A stretch of 64,000 bases of DNA from Opitutia bacterium ISCC 52 (GTDB lineage Bacteria > Verrucomicrobiota > Verrucomicrobiia > Opitutales > UBA2995): contig CP076040.1 of assembly GCA_014529675.2 (NCBI GenBank), positions 1,302,001-1,366,000 on the forward strand. Reading direction: 5' to 3'. A program made the translations under genes and the position numbers. The stretch's first letter is position 1. Each line of letters begins with the position of its first letter. The notes under the pieces are model-generated. The model did no database searches and was not told where the DNA came from. It was given only the letters and a program-made list of their open reading frames with translations. Shown here one piece after another: positions 45,644-55,349 of the stretch.

Positions 45644-46819
45644 CTACTCTACCAACCTCCCATGCTTTCTCAGAAGCTCTTGCACCTCCTCATGTGGCAA
45701 CGCCATTACGGTGTGGTCATCTCGCCCGGTCATGGTTTCAGCTGCAACTAATGCATTGATGATGGCTTCTTCGGTTGCCAAGGCCACGGCTGAAAAGAGA
45801 CCACTGATATGGTCGTTTGAAAGTGCGCTGACCAGAGCCACACCGTCCTCGGTGCTTTTCGTTTCCGCATTGGCGGTGGAAAAGGCTATGAAAATATCGC
45901 CGGATCCGTTGCCGGAGGTTGAACCGGTTCGTGCCACCCCCAGACTCACACGGGTGGCCATGCGCTTGAGTTGCACGGGCAGCAGGGGTGCATCAGTGGC
46001 CACAACAGCGATGATGGAGCCCGTTTCCTCGTAGAGATCTCTTCCATCCGTGTAGGGCGCATGATCGGTGAGTGTTTGTCCGATTGGTATACCTCCTATG
46101 AGTAGCTGATGGCGTCTTCCAAAATTAGCTTGTACTAAAACACCCACCGTAAAGGTACCCGCTCCGGTCTTCATGATGCGCGAAGCGGTCCCGGTGCCTC
46201 CTTTAAATTCGTAACAGACCATGCCCGTTCCTCCGCCTACATTGCCTTCACGGATGACACCCCCTTGTGCTGACTCAATCGCCTCCGCCACGTGTTCGTA
46301 ACCCACATGAAATCCATTGATGTCATTCAAGTAACCATCCCAGGTTTCGCCTACAACCGGTAGCGACCAGGTGGTGTTGTAGGTTCCTTGTTTTACTTGC
46401 CACTTGAGGACCGCTTCATGAACCGAGCCGACGGAGTGCGTATTCGTAATCATGACTGGGCCTTCCAGATAACCCGATTCCTCCACCCAGGCCAAGCCAG
46501 TCATTTCGCCATTGCCGTTCAGCGCGTAGGATCCCGCAAAAACCGCATCGTCTGGATCACGACCTCTTGGGAATACAGCCGTAACCCCCGTTCGGGCAGG
46601 CCCTTCTCCCACCTCAAGCTTACCGTTTCCTTTAATTACCGAGGCATAGCCCACTTCGATACCGGCAACATCCGTGATTGCATTAAGCTCTCCGGGAACT
46701 CCTGCGAAAGGAATGCCCAGGTCGCGGGCTCGAGGAGCTGAGTGAAGATAATGAGAGATGAGAAAAGCAACGGTTACCAAAAATGCCGTTCTAGGATGTT
46801 TGAGATATGGTTTTATCAT
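45644..46819 (-). CDS. P1 family peptidase (DmpA-type aminopeptidase), exported
   Basis: An N-terminal-nucleophile peptidase of the DmpA/BapA family that releases N-terminal residues or beta-amino acids after self-cleavage. The chain has about 391 residues, a signal peptide (to about 27, ending SAPRA), then the family opening RDLGIPFAGVPGELNAITDV, and segments ARTGVTAVFP, NTHSVGSVH, GEGNVGGGTGM-like GNVGGGTGMVCYEFKGGTGTASR (split) and VVATDAPLLPVQLKRMA. The ATG at 46817-46819 is preferred over a TTG five codons upstream. The nonsense-riddled gene lies 31 bases upstream on the same strand. Confidence 0.87.
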   Translation of the reverse strand: MIKPYLKHPRTAFLVTVAFLISHYLHSAPRARDLGIPFAGVPGELNAITDVAGIEVGYASVIKGNGKLEVGEGPARTGVTAVFPRGRDPDDAVFAGSYALNGNGEMTGLAWVEESGYLEGPVMITNTHSVGSVHEAVLKWQVKQGTYNTTWSLPVVGETWDGYLNDINGFHVGYEHVAEAIESAQGGVIREGNVGGGTGMVCYEFKGGTGTASRIMKTGAGTFTVGVLVQANFGRRHQLLIGGIPIGQTLTDHAPYTDGRDLYEETGSIIAVVATDAPLLPVQLKRMATRVSLGVARTGSTSGNGSGDIFIAFSTANAETKSTEDGVALVSALSNDHISGLFSAVALATEEAIINALVAAETMTGRDDHTVMALPHEEVQELLRKHGRLVE

Positions 46820-46850
46820 GAAGGAAGAATCCAAACTGGAGAGAAACGAC

Positions 46851-47693
46851 TTAGAAGAGTTTTGGGAAATCCTTTTTTAGTTTTTTCAATAAATCTTTCT
46901 TGGTGCCCTCGAATAAATACATCTTTCCTCGAATGGCTTTCGTTTCGCCTGGCTCGAGAGGACCCACTCGAATGGACAAGTGCATGCACTTTTAGGGATT
47001 GTGGCCTTGAGCGGTTAGGAAATCTTCCCAGACGATGGCCATGGTTTGAGAGCGGTCTTCCGATTCGCGTACCAGTAATCCTCGGTGAGCATTTCGCTTA
47101 GAAATTGGCCATTTGTGGTGCCAGACAAACTGATCGTCGTCTCTTTGCTTCTCTCAGCTTTCAATCGCTGGCAACAAGGCTTGGTTAAAATGAATTTCAC
47201 GTGGGGCATCGCCGGCCAGGAGGTCCAATCCATCTTCGCCGTAAAAGTATGTATGGTCGTGGCTATCGTCCAAAAAGTTCGGGTTGGGAATGGCGTCCGT
47301 TCGCTTGGGGCCATCATAGCCAGGATTGAAGCAGGGGATTATAGACGCAATATCCGGCCAGTCACGATCGGTGGTGTTCGTTACCTTTAGGAGAAGTTCC
47401 GCTCCATCCTCCACAGCAGTGACACTGAAGTCGAACTAGTCCCCACTGGTTTGAGCGTAGCTTTGGGTCGATACCAGACCCCACTTCCAATCCGCAAGAC
47501 CGGTGGTGTGTTCTCCTTCATGAACCGCCTCAAACATATTCCATTCATAGAACCACAAGTAGGCAAAGAGATCTTCGACTGTGGGCGATGTGAGTTTTAC
47601 CCCTCGATCCCAAATGGATAGTTTAATGGTTTCTGCCGTGATGAAGGAGCCCATACAACAGGCGAGTAGGGAAATCAGGATCGTTCGAATCAT
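46851..47693 (-). pseudogene. Exported-protein gene with three in-frame stop codons
   Basis: From the ATG at 47691-47693 one reading frame runs 281 codons to a TAA at 46851-46853 and is broken only by TAG (47436-47438), TGA (47154-47156) and TAA (46992-46994). The start encodes a signal peptide (MIRTILISLLACCMGSFITA). Parts between the stops read as protein (LLLKVTNTTDRDWPDIA, MAIVWEDFLTAQGHNP, VGPLEPGETKAIRGKMYLF). I checked that the distances between the stops are multiples of three, so no frameshift is needed. It resembles exported proteins found beside sulfatases; the exact family is not named. Trp codons at the stops (TGG) would fit at least the first two by one base change. Confidence 0.8.
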
Positions 47694-47792
47694 AAGCTTT
47701 GTGACTTTTACTTAGCCTAAAGGTGGAGGCAGGACAACGGATTTCTGGTTTCAAGATTGATAAGGCTCCTGTGAAGAACCTAAGCTATTTCC

Positions 47793-49241
47793 ATGATACC
47801 CCTGAGAGCACGCTTCCTAGTCCTATCCTTTCTTTTAGTTCTGCCATCCATGGCCCAGGCCGAGCGCCCCAATATCCTTTTGATCGTATCCGATGACCAG
47901 GGCTATAACGACCTCGGTCTCATAAACTCCGAGATCATTACTCCCAGTCTTGACCGCCTGGCCAGGGAAGGTACGCGACTAACGAGTTTTTATGTGGCCT
48001 GGCCAGCCTGCACACCGTCCCGCGGTGCCTTTCTCAGCGGGCGCTACCCACAGCGTAATGGCATCTACGACATGATTCGTAATGAAGCACCTGACTACGG
48101 ATACAAATATCCGAGTTGGGATAAATACAATGTGACCTGGGAGCGTATAGGAGGGATGGATACACGTGAAATACTGCTTCCGGCCATTCTGAAACCTCAA
48201 GGCTACGTTTCTGGTATCTATGGAAAGTGGGACCTGGGGATCAGTAAACGATTCCTTCCTTTGGCCAAAGGCTTTGATGATTTTTTCGGCTTGGTGAACA
48301 CCGGGATCGATTACTACACCCACGAGCGCTATGGTGTTCATAGCATGTATCGGAACAACGAGCGAACCGAAGAAGATCGTGGAGTCTACGCCACCTATTT
48401 ATTCGAGCGAGAAGCCCTGCGGTTCCTGGATGAACAAAGTGGTGAAGATCCTTTCTTTCTATATGTGCCATTCAACGCACCTCATGGATCCTCAGCGTTG
48501 GACCCTAAGATCCGTGGTACGGTCCAGGCTCCACCGGAGTTCGAGGCCATGTATCCAGAAGTGGATGAACTTTACACAATGGGGGAACGATACGGTGAAA
48601 AGACCTTGGTCTCTTCAAAGCAGAAACGTTACCGCGACTACCGCGCTGCGACTACTTGCATGGATGCCTCTATCGGCAAACTCTTAGACAAACTGGACGA
48701 AAAAGGACTCGCCGAAAATACCATTGTCATTTTCTTCGCCGATAACGGTGGGAGTGGGGGAGCTGATAATTATCCTCTGAGAGGTAATAAATCACAAACC
48801 TGGGACGGAGGGGTTCGTGTTTTGTCACTCGTCCGATGGCCTGCCGGTGGGATTCCTGCGGGAGCCGTGAACGATGCTTTTCTGTCCAGCATGGAACTCT
48901 TTCCCAGTCTGGCTTCGGTTACCGGAGCGCAACGGCCCGAAGGTGTCATCCTCGATGGATTCGACTGGTGGTCGACTCTGCGAGGTGAAACTGAAAGCCC
49001 CCGCACCATGCTGTTTTGGAAACGACAGAATCGCCTGGGCGCTCGCGTCAATAACTGGAAGTGGGTCGACATGGAAGGCACGAGTGGCGGCCTCTTTGAT
49101 TTGTCCAAGGATATCGGAGAAAAACACGACCTTTCGAAGGAGCGACCTGAGATCCTGGCTATGGTAAAAGCTGAATTCGATGCCTGGTACCAGGAAACGA
49201 TGATCGACGCCGAACCTCGAGGACCATTTAAAGATTTCTAA
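47793..49241 (+). CDS. Exported sulfatase, type I formylglycine (CTPSR)
   Basis: A secreted hydrolase that removes sulfate esters, probably from polysaccharide. The 482-residue protein has a signal peptide (1-24, ending AQA), the metal Asp pair in IVSDDQGYNDLG (Asp34, Asp35), and the formylglycine motif CTPSRGAFLSGRYP with Cys73. Further metal and substrate residues are seen in KWDLGIS and FFADNGGSGG. It needs a sulfatase-maturing enzyme, which is not in the window. It is 99 bases from the divergent broken exported-protein gene. Confidence 0.92.
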   Translation: MIPLRARFLVLSFLLVLPSMAQAERPNILLIVSDDQGYNDLGLINSEIITPSLDRLAREGTRLTSFYVAWPACTPSRGAFLSGRYPQRNGIYDMIRNEAPDYGYKYPSWDKYNVTWERIGGMDTREILLPAILKPQGYVSGIYGKWDLGISKRFLPLAKGFDDFFGLVNTGIDYYTHERYGVHSMYRNNERTEEDRGVYATYLFEREALRFLDEQSGEDPFFLYVPFNAPHGSSALDPKIRGTVQAPPEFEAMYPEVDELYTMGERYGEKTLVSSKQKRYRDYRAATTCMDASIGKLLDKLDEKGLAENTIVIFFADNGGSGGADNYPLRGNKSQTWDGGVRVLSLVRWPAGGIPAGAVNDAFLSSMELFPSLASVTGAQRPEGVILDGFDWWSTLRGETESPRTMLFWKRQNRLGARVNNWKWVDMEGTSGGLFDLSKDIGEKHDLSKERPEILAMVKAEFDAWYQETMIDAEPRGPFKDF

Positions 49242-49302
49242 TTTTTCTACTCAGATACTTCCATTGGATTCGGTGATTTAAAGGCTAAGAAAGCCGCGAG
49301 AT

Positions 49303-49370
49303 TCGGCAGCAAGCCACCTCCTGCCTTTAAATGATAGAAGCTTTATTGTAGGAGCAAGCTTGCTCGCGAC
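49303..49370. repeat. REP-like pair: type A (reverse) and type B
   Basis: TCGGCAGCAAGCCACCTCCT (49303 on) is a degenerate reverse type A unit; TGTAGGAGCAAGCTTGCTCG (49347 on) is a type B unit with a perfect inner CAAGCTTG core. They lie between the converging sulfatase and broken trpB2 genes. Confidence 0.75.
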
Positions 49371-49419
49371 CCGAACGTTTTATGAGTTTCAATCGCAGCT
49401 CAAGCAGCTCCTGCTCATC

Positions 49420-50784
49420 TTACTGATTTCCGAAGGACGGCAGTCCCGCAAGAGCCATGGAGATTTCTTCGTCTGGATACTCGTAGTCGATCAATTTTCC
49501 TGCATTGAAGTCGATTTAGGCCTGCATATCAAAATGGCCGTGCCCACAGAGGTTAAACAAGATCGTCTTTTCAGTGCCTTCTTCTTTGCAGCGCTCTGCT
49601 TCGCGGATGGCACCGACCACTGTGTGGTTGGCTTCTGGTGCAGGGATGATTCCTTCAGCTTTAGCGAATTGTAAGCCTGCAGAAAATGTTTCGAGTTGAT
49701 TGTAGGACGTTGCTTCAATGAGCCCCAGTTTCATGGCGTGACTGACCATGGGTGCCATGCCGTGGTAGCGAAGCCCACCACTATGGAAGCCACGCGGTAC
49801 GAATGTGCTACCGAGAGTGTTCATTTTTACCAGTGGAGTCAGGTGTCCAGTGTCACCAAAATCATATTTGAGTGGGCCCTTTGTCAGGGTAGGGCAGGCG
49901 GCTGGTTCCACAGCGACGATTCGGATATCTTTTCCGTCGCGAATCATGTCTCCCATATACTGAAATGCCAGACCGGAAAAATTGGAGCCTCCGCCGGTGC
50001 ATCCGACAATGACATCCGGGTAGTCGCCCGCTAGGTCCATTTGTTTCTGTGCTTCTAGTCCAATAACGGTTTAGTGAAGCAGCACATGATTTAAAACGCT
50101 ACCCAGGCAATACTTGGTATCTTCATTTTGGGCGGCCACCTCCACGGCTTCTGAGATAGCTATACCGAGGGAGCCCGAACAATCCGGATCGTCAGCCAAT
50201 ACCGCACGTCCAGATTCGGTGGTATCGCTAGGGCTGGCGATGCAGTTTGCGCCAAAGGTCTCCATCATGCCCCGACGGTAGGGCTTTTGGTTAAAGCTCA
50301 CCTTCACCATGTAGACCAGGCATTCGAGTCCGAAGATCTGACAAGCTAGGGCCAGTGATGAGCCCCACTGACCGGCACCGGTTTCAGTAGAAATCTTTTT
50401 CACTCCCTCCTTCATGTTGTAATACGCCTGAGGGATGGAGGTGTTGGGTTTGTGAGAACCACTTGGGCTAACGCCTTCGTACTTGTAGTAAATTTTGGCC
50501 GGCGTATCGAGGGCTTTCTCCAGTCGGCGGGCACGGTATAATGGGGTACATCTCCATTGCGCTAGAATTTGGTTTACCTCTTCGGGAATCTCGATCCATC
50601 GGTCTGTTGAGACTTCCTGTTTGATTAGCTCCATGGCAAACAGCGGAGCCAGGTCGTCGGGGCCAATCGCTTGTCCTGTTTCAGGGTGTAGAACAGGGGG
50701 AAGTGGTTCGGAGAAATCCGCAGTCAGGTTATACCAGGCTGTAGGCATATCCGTCTCATTAAGGAGATATTTAATGGTTTCCAT
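49420..50784 (-). pseudogene. Tryptophan synthase beta chain, TrpB2 type, with two in-frame stops
   Basis: One frame of 455 codons from the ATG at 50782-50784 to a TAA at 49420-49422, the normal TrpB2 length, is interrupted by TAA at 50071-50073 and TAA at 49516-49518. Everything else looks like an intact enzyme: the PLP Lys in [26 protein letters not shown], then after the first stop TVIGLEAQKQMDLAGDYPDV, GCTGGGSNFSG and VEPAACPTLTKG. Family members have Gln at the first stop (CAA to TAA) and an aromatic residue, usually Tyr, at the second. TrpB2 makes tryptophan from indole and serine; a working copy would have to lie elsewhere. Two short separate proteins are the only other reading. Confidence 0.88.
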
Positions 50785-50993
50785 GGTGCATGAATATCAG
50801 CTCCTCATGGAATCGAAACAAGCCGATTCAGCTAGTCGGCGTGCTTATTAGCAATCTGAGTTGGCTTAATAAGCGGATACTATTGCTAACTGGTTTGAAT
50901 CATCTGACTAGTTGCTTGCAACTTGGCCACCGTGAATTCCATCCCTACTTCTTGAAGCCTTGATACATCAAGCCTTACCTCACGAGACTCTTC

Positions 50994-51026
50994 AAAAAAG
51001 CCCGACTCACGGGAGTCGGGCTTTTC
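50994..51026 (-). terminator. Terminator after the galactose mutarotase gene
   Basis: On the minus strand AAAAGCCCGACTC (51025-51013), loop CCGT, GAGTCGGGCTTTT (51008-50996): a perfect 13-bp stem that includes the T-run, followed by further T. It lies 24 bases after the galM stop. Its symmetry would let it work on the plus strand too. Confidence 0.9.
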
Positions 51027-51049
51027 ATTAAAGATACTGCCGATTCGAT

Positions 51050-52195
51050 CTATCGGGTCCCAAACTTGTAGATGGTGGTTGTTTTATACTCTTCCCCTGG
51101 CTTTAGCACCGTGGAAGGAAAGTCAGGTTGGTTGATGGAGTCGGGATAGTGCTGTGTCTCGAGGCAGAAGCCATTACGAAAATTATAAGCTTTGCCCGCT
51201 TTACCGATATTGGAACCATTGAGGAAGTTTCCGCTATAAAACTGCATGCCCGGTTCCTCCGTCCAGACTTCCATAAAACGACCCGAGGTGGGTTCAAAAA
51301 CAGTGGCAGCCAAAGCCAGATCACCATCTTGATTATCGAGCACCCAGTTGTGGTCATAACCTCCGCCGAAGCCCATTTGCTCATGGGTGTTACTGACCCG
51401 TTCGCCAATGGCATGAGGAGTTGTGAAATCGAAGGGAGTGCCCTTTACAGGAGCAATTTCTCCAGTCGGTATCAGCCCCGCATCAACCGGTGTATAGTTG
51501 GCGGCATTAAACATGAGTACGTGGTTAAGGATATCCCCGTTGCCCTCTCCCTTGAGATTGAAGTAGGAATGGTTGGTCAGGTTAACCGGAGTCGCCTTGT
51601 CAGTGGTTGCCAGGTAATCGATCTTCAACGCGTTGTCGTTGGTGAGCCGATACCATACAGTGACATCCAGGTTGCCAGGATAGCCTTCTTCGCCATCCAC
51701 GCTAAGGTAGTGCAGCTTTAATCCGGGAACATTATTCTCGATGAAAGGCTCAGCATCCCAGACAACTTTGTCGTAACCCACGGTTCCGCCGTGCAAGTGG
51801 CAGGGGATTCCAGCAGGTTCATTGTTCGTGACCAGGTTGTAAGTGGTTCCGTCTAGTGTGAACTTTCCATCCGCAACCCGATTGCCAATACGCCCGATGA
51901 GGGAACCGAAGTAGGGCGAATCCAAAATGTATTCTGCGACGGTGTTATAACCGAGGACTACGTCGTCCAGGTTACCTTCACGATCTGGGACAAACAACCT
52001 TACCACAGTGCCTCCATAATTGGTGATGTCGGTTTTTACCCCATTGGCATTGGTTAAGGTATAGAGAGCTGTGTCCACGCCATCCTTGGTCTTGCCAAAG
52101 GACTGCATGGTGATGGTGGCCTTGTTGCTTGCGAAGGCAGTGGTCCAAACCAGGGTAAATAAAACGAAAAGAGAAAGCAGAGATTTATGTTTCAT
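51050..52195 (-). CDS. galM: Galactose mutarotase (aldose 1-epimerase), exported
   Basis: Interconverts alpha and beta forms of galactose and other aldoses. The 381-residue beta-sandwich protein has a signal peptide (1-22, ending TTAFA), unusual for the cytoplasmic E. coli form but common in polysaccharide degraders. Catalytic and binding segments are ITNYGGTVV, GRIGNRVADGKF, HLHGG with the first His, NLTNHSYFNL with the second, and CLETQHYPDSIN with the base Glu. The ATG at 52193-52195 is preferred over a TTG three codons upstream. The terminator at 50994 follows. Confidence 0.93.
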   Translation of the reverse strand: MKHKSLLSLFVLFTLVWTTAFASNKATITMQSFGKTKDGVDTALYTLTNANGVKTDITNYGGTVVRLFVPDREGNLDDVVLGYNTVAEYILDSPYFGSLIGRIGNRVADGKFTLDGTTYNLVTNNEPAGIPCHLHGGTVGYDKVVWDAEPFIENNVPGLKLHYLSVDGEEGYPGNLDVTVWYRLTNDNALKIDYLATTDKATPVNLTNHSYFNLKGEGNGDILNHVLMFNAANYTPVDAGLIPTGEIAPVKGTPFDFTTPHAIGERVSNTHEQMGFGGGYDHNWVLDNQDGDLALAATVFEPTSGRFMEVWTEEPGMQFYSGNFLNGSNIGKAGKAYNFRNGFCLETQHYPDSINQPDFPSTVLKPGEEYKTTTIYKFGTR

Positions 52196-52217
52196 AGAAT
52201 ACAAAGGTGATTTTCTT

Positions 52218-52267
52218 TAGGAGCTGCTTCAGCTGCGATTTACTCAACATCCATGTTCGCTCCTACA
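52218..52267. repeat. Degenerate REP-like hairpin upstream of galM
   Basis: TAGGAGCTGCTTCAGCTGCG (52218 on) has the GTAG-like head and an inner CTGCTTCAGCTG palindrome; TTCGCTCCTACA (52256-52267) is the reverse head of a second unit. This fits a worn REP pair in the 270-base gap between galM and iorA. Confidence 0.5.
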
Positions 52268-52475
52268 AATTATGAAATGGACTTTTCCAAGCTTCGTAAA
52301 GTGGGTTTTGTTTATTTTAAATACTTCCTTTATGTTTCCGTAATGTAAGCCTCCCCCGCGATCAACTGAATGTTGTTATTCCTGAACAGAGCCATGAAGA
52401 ATGTAATGAAAGGCTGCTTCTATGATTGCATATATCTTGGAGCAGAACTAGGGTGATACTCCTAAACCTTACCCT

Positions 52476-52943
52476 ATGGCAAATTATACCCTGTCTATTA
52501 ATGGTTCGCAGCAATCCGTCGATGCGGACCCCTCCATGCCCCTCTTGTGGGTGCTGAGAGATCTTTTAAACATGACCGGCACCAAATACAGTTGCGGTAT
52601 TGGTCAATGTGGCGCCTGCACCATCCACTTGAATGGCGCGCCGATCCGGTCCTGCACCTTCCCGGTTTCCGGAGCGGTTGGTCAATCGATCACCACCATC
52701 GAAGGCATCGCAGTCGCTGGTGGCCAGTCCGTCCAGGAAGCCTGGAAGGAAGAAGATGTTCCTCAGTGTGGCTACTGTCAGGCGGGACAAATTATGTCTG
52801 CGACCGCGCTCTTAAAAAGTAATTCGAATCCTACCGACGAAGACATCGACGCGGCCATGACCGGGAACATCTGCCGCTGTGGTACCTACAAACGCATCCG
52901 CAAGGCGATTCACCTGGCAGCAGAGAAGGGAGGTGCGGCATGA
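52476..52943 (+). CDS. Two-2Fe-2S subunit of an isoquinoline 1-oxidoreductase-like molybdoenzyme
   Basis: Electron-transfer subunit of 155 residues. The plant-ferredoxin-like cluster has Cys in [18 protein letters not shown] (36-53) plus one further on, and the second cluster [10 protein letters not shown] with CRCGTY near 128. This is the small-subunit type of xanthine-oxidase-family enzymes with two 2Fe-2S clusters. It is coupled to the large subunit by a 4-base overlap (ATGA). No FAD subunit is present, as is usual for the IorAB type that passes electrons to a cytochrome or other acceptor. Confidence 0.92.
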   Translation: MANYTLSINGSQQSVDADPSMPLLWVLRDLLNMTGTKYSCGIGQCGACTIHLNGAPIRSCTFPVSGAVGQSITTIEGIAVAGGQSVQEAWKEEDVPQCGYCQAGQIMSATALLKSNSNPTDEDIDAAMTGNICRCGTYKRIRKAIHLAAEKGGAA

Positions 52944-55054
52944 GTGTAAGCACAAAACCATTTAACCGTCGTAATTTTATTAAGGTATCTGCCGCCGTGG
53001 GTGGAGGTCTGCTTATTGGTTTCCGTTGGGGTATGGCCTCGGATTGGGACGCAAAAGGGAGCGGGGTTTTTAAACCCAATGCGTTTCTGAAAATCGATCG
53101 CGATGGCAGCGTGACTTTAATGAGCCAGAATCCCGAGTGTGGACAAGGCATCAAAACTGCCTTTCCCATGATCATCGCTGAAGAGCTGGATGTAGACTGG
53201 AAGGATGTGACGGTCGAACAAGCGCCGTTGGATACCGACGCTTACGTGCGCCAGGTAGCCGGAGGTAGTGGTTCGATTCGTTCCAGTTACACCGTGCTTC
53301 GTGAAGCGGGTGCTTCCGCTCGAGCCTTACTGGTAGCGGCTGCCGCCAAACAATGGGGGGTCAAGCCAGGCCAATGCTCGACCAGGAACAGCGTGGTTTC
53401 CTGCAAAGGAAAGAACGCTTCCTATGGCGATCTTGTCGATGCCGCTAGCAAATTACCCGCTCCCAAGAGCGTAAAACTGAAGGACAAGAAGGACTTCCGG
53501 ATCTTTGGCACACGCATCCCCAATTGCGACAACGACGGCATCGTCACCGGTGCTCAGAAGTTTGGCATCGACACCCAAACCGAAGGCATGCTCTACGGCG
53601 CCATTTCTAATCCACCGGCCCACGGATTGAAGCTGGGTGGTTTTAACGACTCGGCTGCGCTCAATGTACCCGGTGTGACCAAGGTCATCAGCTGGGATGA
53701 CAAGGTAGCCGTTCTGGCAACCTCCAACTACGCCGCATTTAAAGGAAAGGACGCACTCCAGATCGACTGGAAGGAAAATGGGGTGCGTGAAAACACGGCC
53801 CAGATTTCCAACGATTTTGCCAAAGCCGTAGAAAACGGAAACGGCGATACCAAGCGTAAAGTGGGCGACGTCCATGCCGGTTTGAAAAAGGCTGCCAAGG
53901 TGATCGAAGCGACTTACGAAGTGCCGTTCGTTTCTCATGCACCCATGGAACCCATCAACACCTACGCGGATGTTAAAAAAGACTCCGCTTATATTCTCGG
54001 TCCTACACAGACGCCGGAACGGGCCCGTCAAGCTGCCTCACAAATACTCGGGATTCCAGAAAGTAAGATTAAGGTTGATATGACCCGTATCGGCGGAGGT
54101 TTTGGCCGGCGGTTAAAAACCGATGCGGTGGAAGATGCGGTCAACGCATCGAGGCTGGCCGGTGCTCCAGTCAATATTGTCTGGAAACGAGAAGAGGACA
54201 TGCACGCCGGAAATTTCCGTCCAGCGGCGTTATACAAATATCAGGCTGGCATCGATAAAGATGGCAATCTGGATACTTGGTACATGCGTTCAGCCAGTAC
54301 CTTTGAACGTGGTGCGGTTCGTGCGGAGAATTTCCCGAATGGGGGAGTGCCCAACTACCAGGTTGATACCTTTGCCATTCCTTCCAAGATAACCAGCCAG
54401 GCTTGGCGTTCGCCCCATCACAATGTGATTTCCTATACGGACCAGGCCTTTCTCGAAGAGGTGGCCAAGGAGCTAGGCAAAGATGTGCTGGAGATGCGCT
54501 TGGAACTGCTTGATCGAGCGATTCACGATCCGCAGGGTAAACTGGATTACGATCCGGTCCGCTTGAAGGGTGTGCTGGAGGCCGCGGCAAAGATGGCCAA
54601 CTGGGGCAATGCTCCAAAGGGCGTTGGTCAAGGCATTTCAGCGCACTATTCTCACCACTCTTATGTGGGGCAAGTCGCCGAAGTATCAGTGGAAAACGGC
54701 AATTTGAAAGTGCACAAGTATTACTGCGCCGTAGATTGCGGACAGCTGATCAATCGCGCGGGTGCTGAGAATCAATGCGAAGGGGGCATCATCGATGGAC
54801 TGGGCATGGCCTGGTTCGGCGACATGCCCATCGAAGGTGGTTCATCCAAGAACTTGAACTTCGATAGCTACCGACTCATTCGCATGAATGAAGCCCCCGA
54901 TGTCGAAACCAAGTTCCTCGATACCGATTTCCCACCCACCGGACTCGGCGAACCGGCCTTGCCACCTGCACCCGCAGCCGTCGCTAACGCCATCTTTGCC
55001 GCTACGGGTGTGAGGGTTCGGAAGCTACCCTTTGTTCAGAACAAGTTGGCCTAA
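52940..55054 (+). CDS. Molybdopterin-binding subunit, isoquinoline 1-oxidoreductase-like (IorB)
   Basis: Molybdenum catalytic subunit of 704 residues that hydroxylates N-heterocycles or oxidises aldehydes. A twin-arginine signal ([19 protein letters not shown], 9-27) exports it folded, with its small partner, to the periplasm. Molybdopterin segments [34 protein letters not shown] and the catalytic Glu in [13 protein letters not shown] (about 672) are present. The real substrate is unknown; members of this family are mostly named only from isoquinoline and aldehyde enzymes. Maturation genes (XdhC-like) and an electron acceptor are not near. Confidence 0.9.
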   Translation: MSVSTKPFNRRNFIKVSAAVGGGLLIGFRWGMASDWDAKGSGVFKPNAFLKIDRDGSVTLMSQNPECGQGIKTAFPMIIAEELDVDWKDVTVEQAPLDTDAYVRQVAGGSGSIRSSYTVLREAGASARALLVAAAAKQWGVKPGQCSTRNSVVSCKGKNASYGDLVDAASKLPAPKSVKLKDKKDFRIFGTRIPNCDNDGIVTGAQKFGIDTQTEGMLYGAISNPPAHGLKLGGFNDSAALNVPGVTKVISWDDKVAVLATSNYAAFKGKDALQIDWKENGVRENTAQISNDFAKAVENGNGDTKRKVGDVHAGLKKAAKVIEATYEVPFVSHAPMEPINTYADVKKDSAYILGPTQTPERARQAASQILGIPESKIKVDMTRIGGGFGRRLKTDAVEDAVNASRLAGAPVNIVWKREEDMHAGNFRPAALYKYQAGIDKDGNLDTWYMRSASTFERGAVRAENFPNGGVPNYQVDTFAIPSKITSQAWRSPHHNVISYTDQAFLEEVAKELGKDVLEMRLELLDRAIHDPQGKLDYDPVRLKGVLEAAAKMANWGNAPKGVGQGISAHYSHHSYVGQVAEVSVENGNLKVHKYYCAVDCGQLINRAGAENQCEGGIIDGLGMAWFGDMPIEGGSSKNLNFDSYRLIRMNEAPDVETKFLDTDFPPTGLGEPALPPAPAAVANAIFAATGVRVRKLPFVQNKLA

Positions 55055-55139
55055 CAATAATTGCGCTATCTCTTCCTGGGAACGCCAAGCACCAGCTTCG
55101 CAAAAGGGTAGCTGCGTCCCCGCAGTGCCTCTCTCATCA

Positions 55140-55275
55140 GTAGCCACGGTCGTGAGACCGCAGACTCAAATGTTCATCACCGACCTACGGTTTCTCGGCA
55201 TAGCTGGAAGCTATGGCCCTACCTTTTCAGATCAGATTTAATAATAATGGTAGGGCGCGATCGCCGAGCGCGCCG
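55140..55275. repeat. Cluster of three REP-like palindromes (types C and D)
   Basis: GTAGCCACGGTCGTGAGACC (55140 on; type D), CATAGCTGGAAGCTATGGCC (55199 on; type C, reversed) and GGTAGGGCGCGATCGCCGAG (55249 on; type C) stand in the gap after iorB. All share a GTAG head and an inner palindrome. The two type C units face each other over 25 AT-rich bases. Relatives are at 63161 and 63261. Confidence 0.7.
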
Positions 55276-55349
55276 ATTCTTACGCCATTCGCCAAACTCA
55301 AATTTTGAATGAACCTCTCGTCTCTCGCCCTGCGTCCCACGCCTCGTCC

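Noticed and set aside
46851-50784. Recoded stops (readthrough or reassigned codon) in the two broken genes
   Set aside because: TAA, TAG and TGA all occur, and all other genes end normally at these codons; no SECIS or pyrrolysine context was seen.
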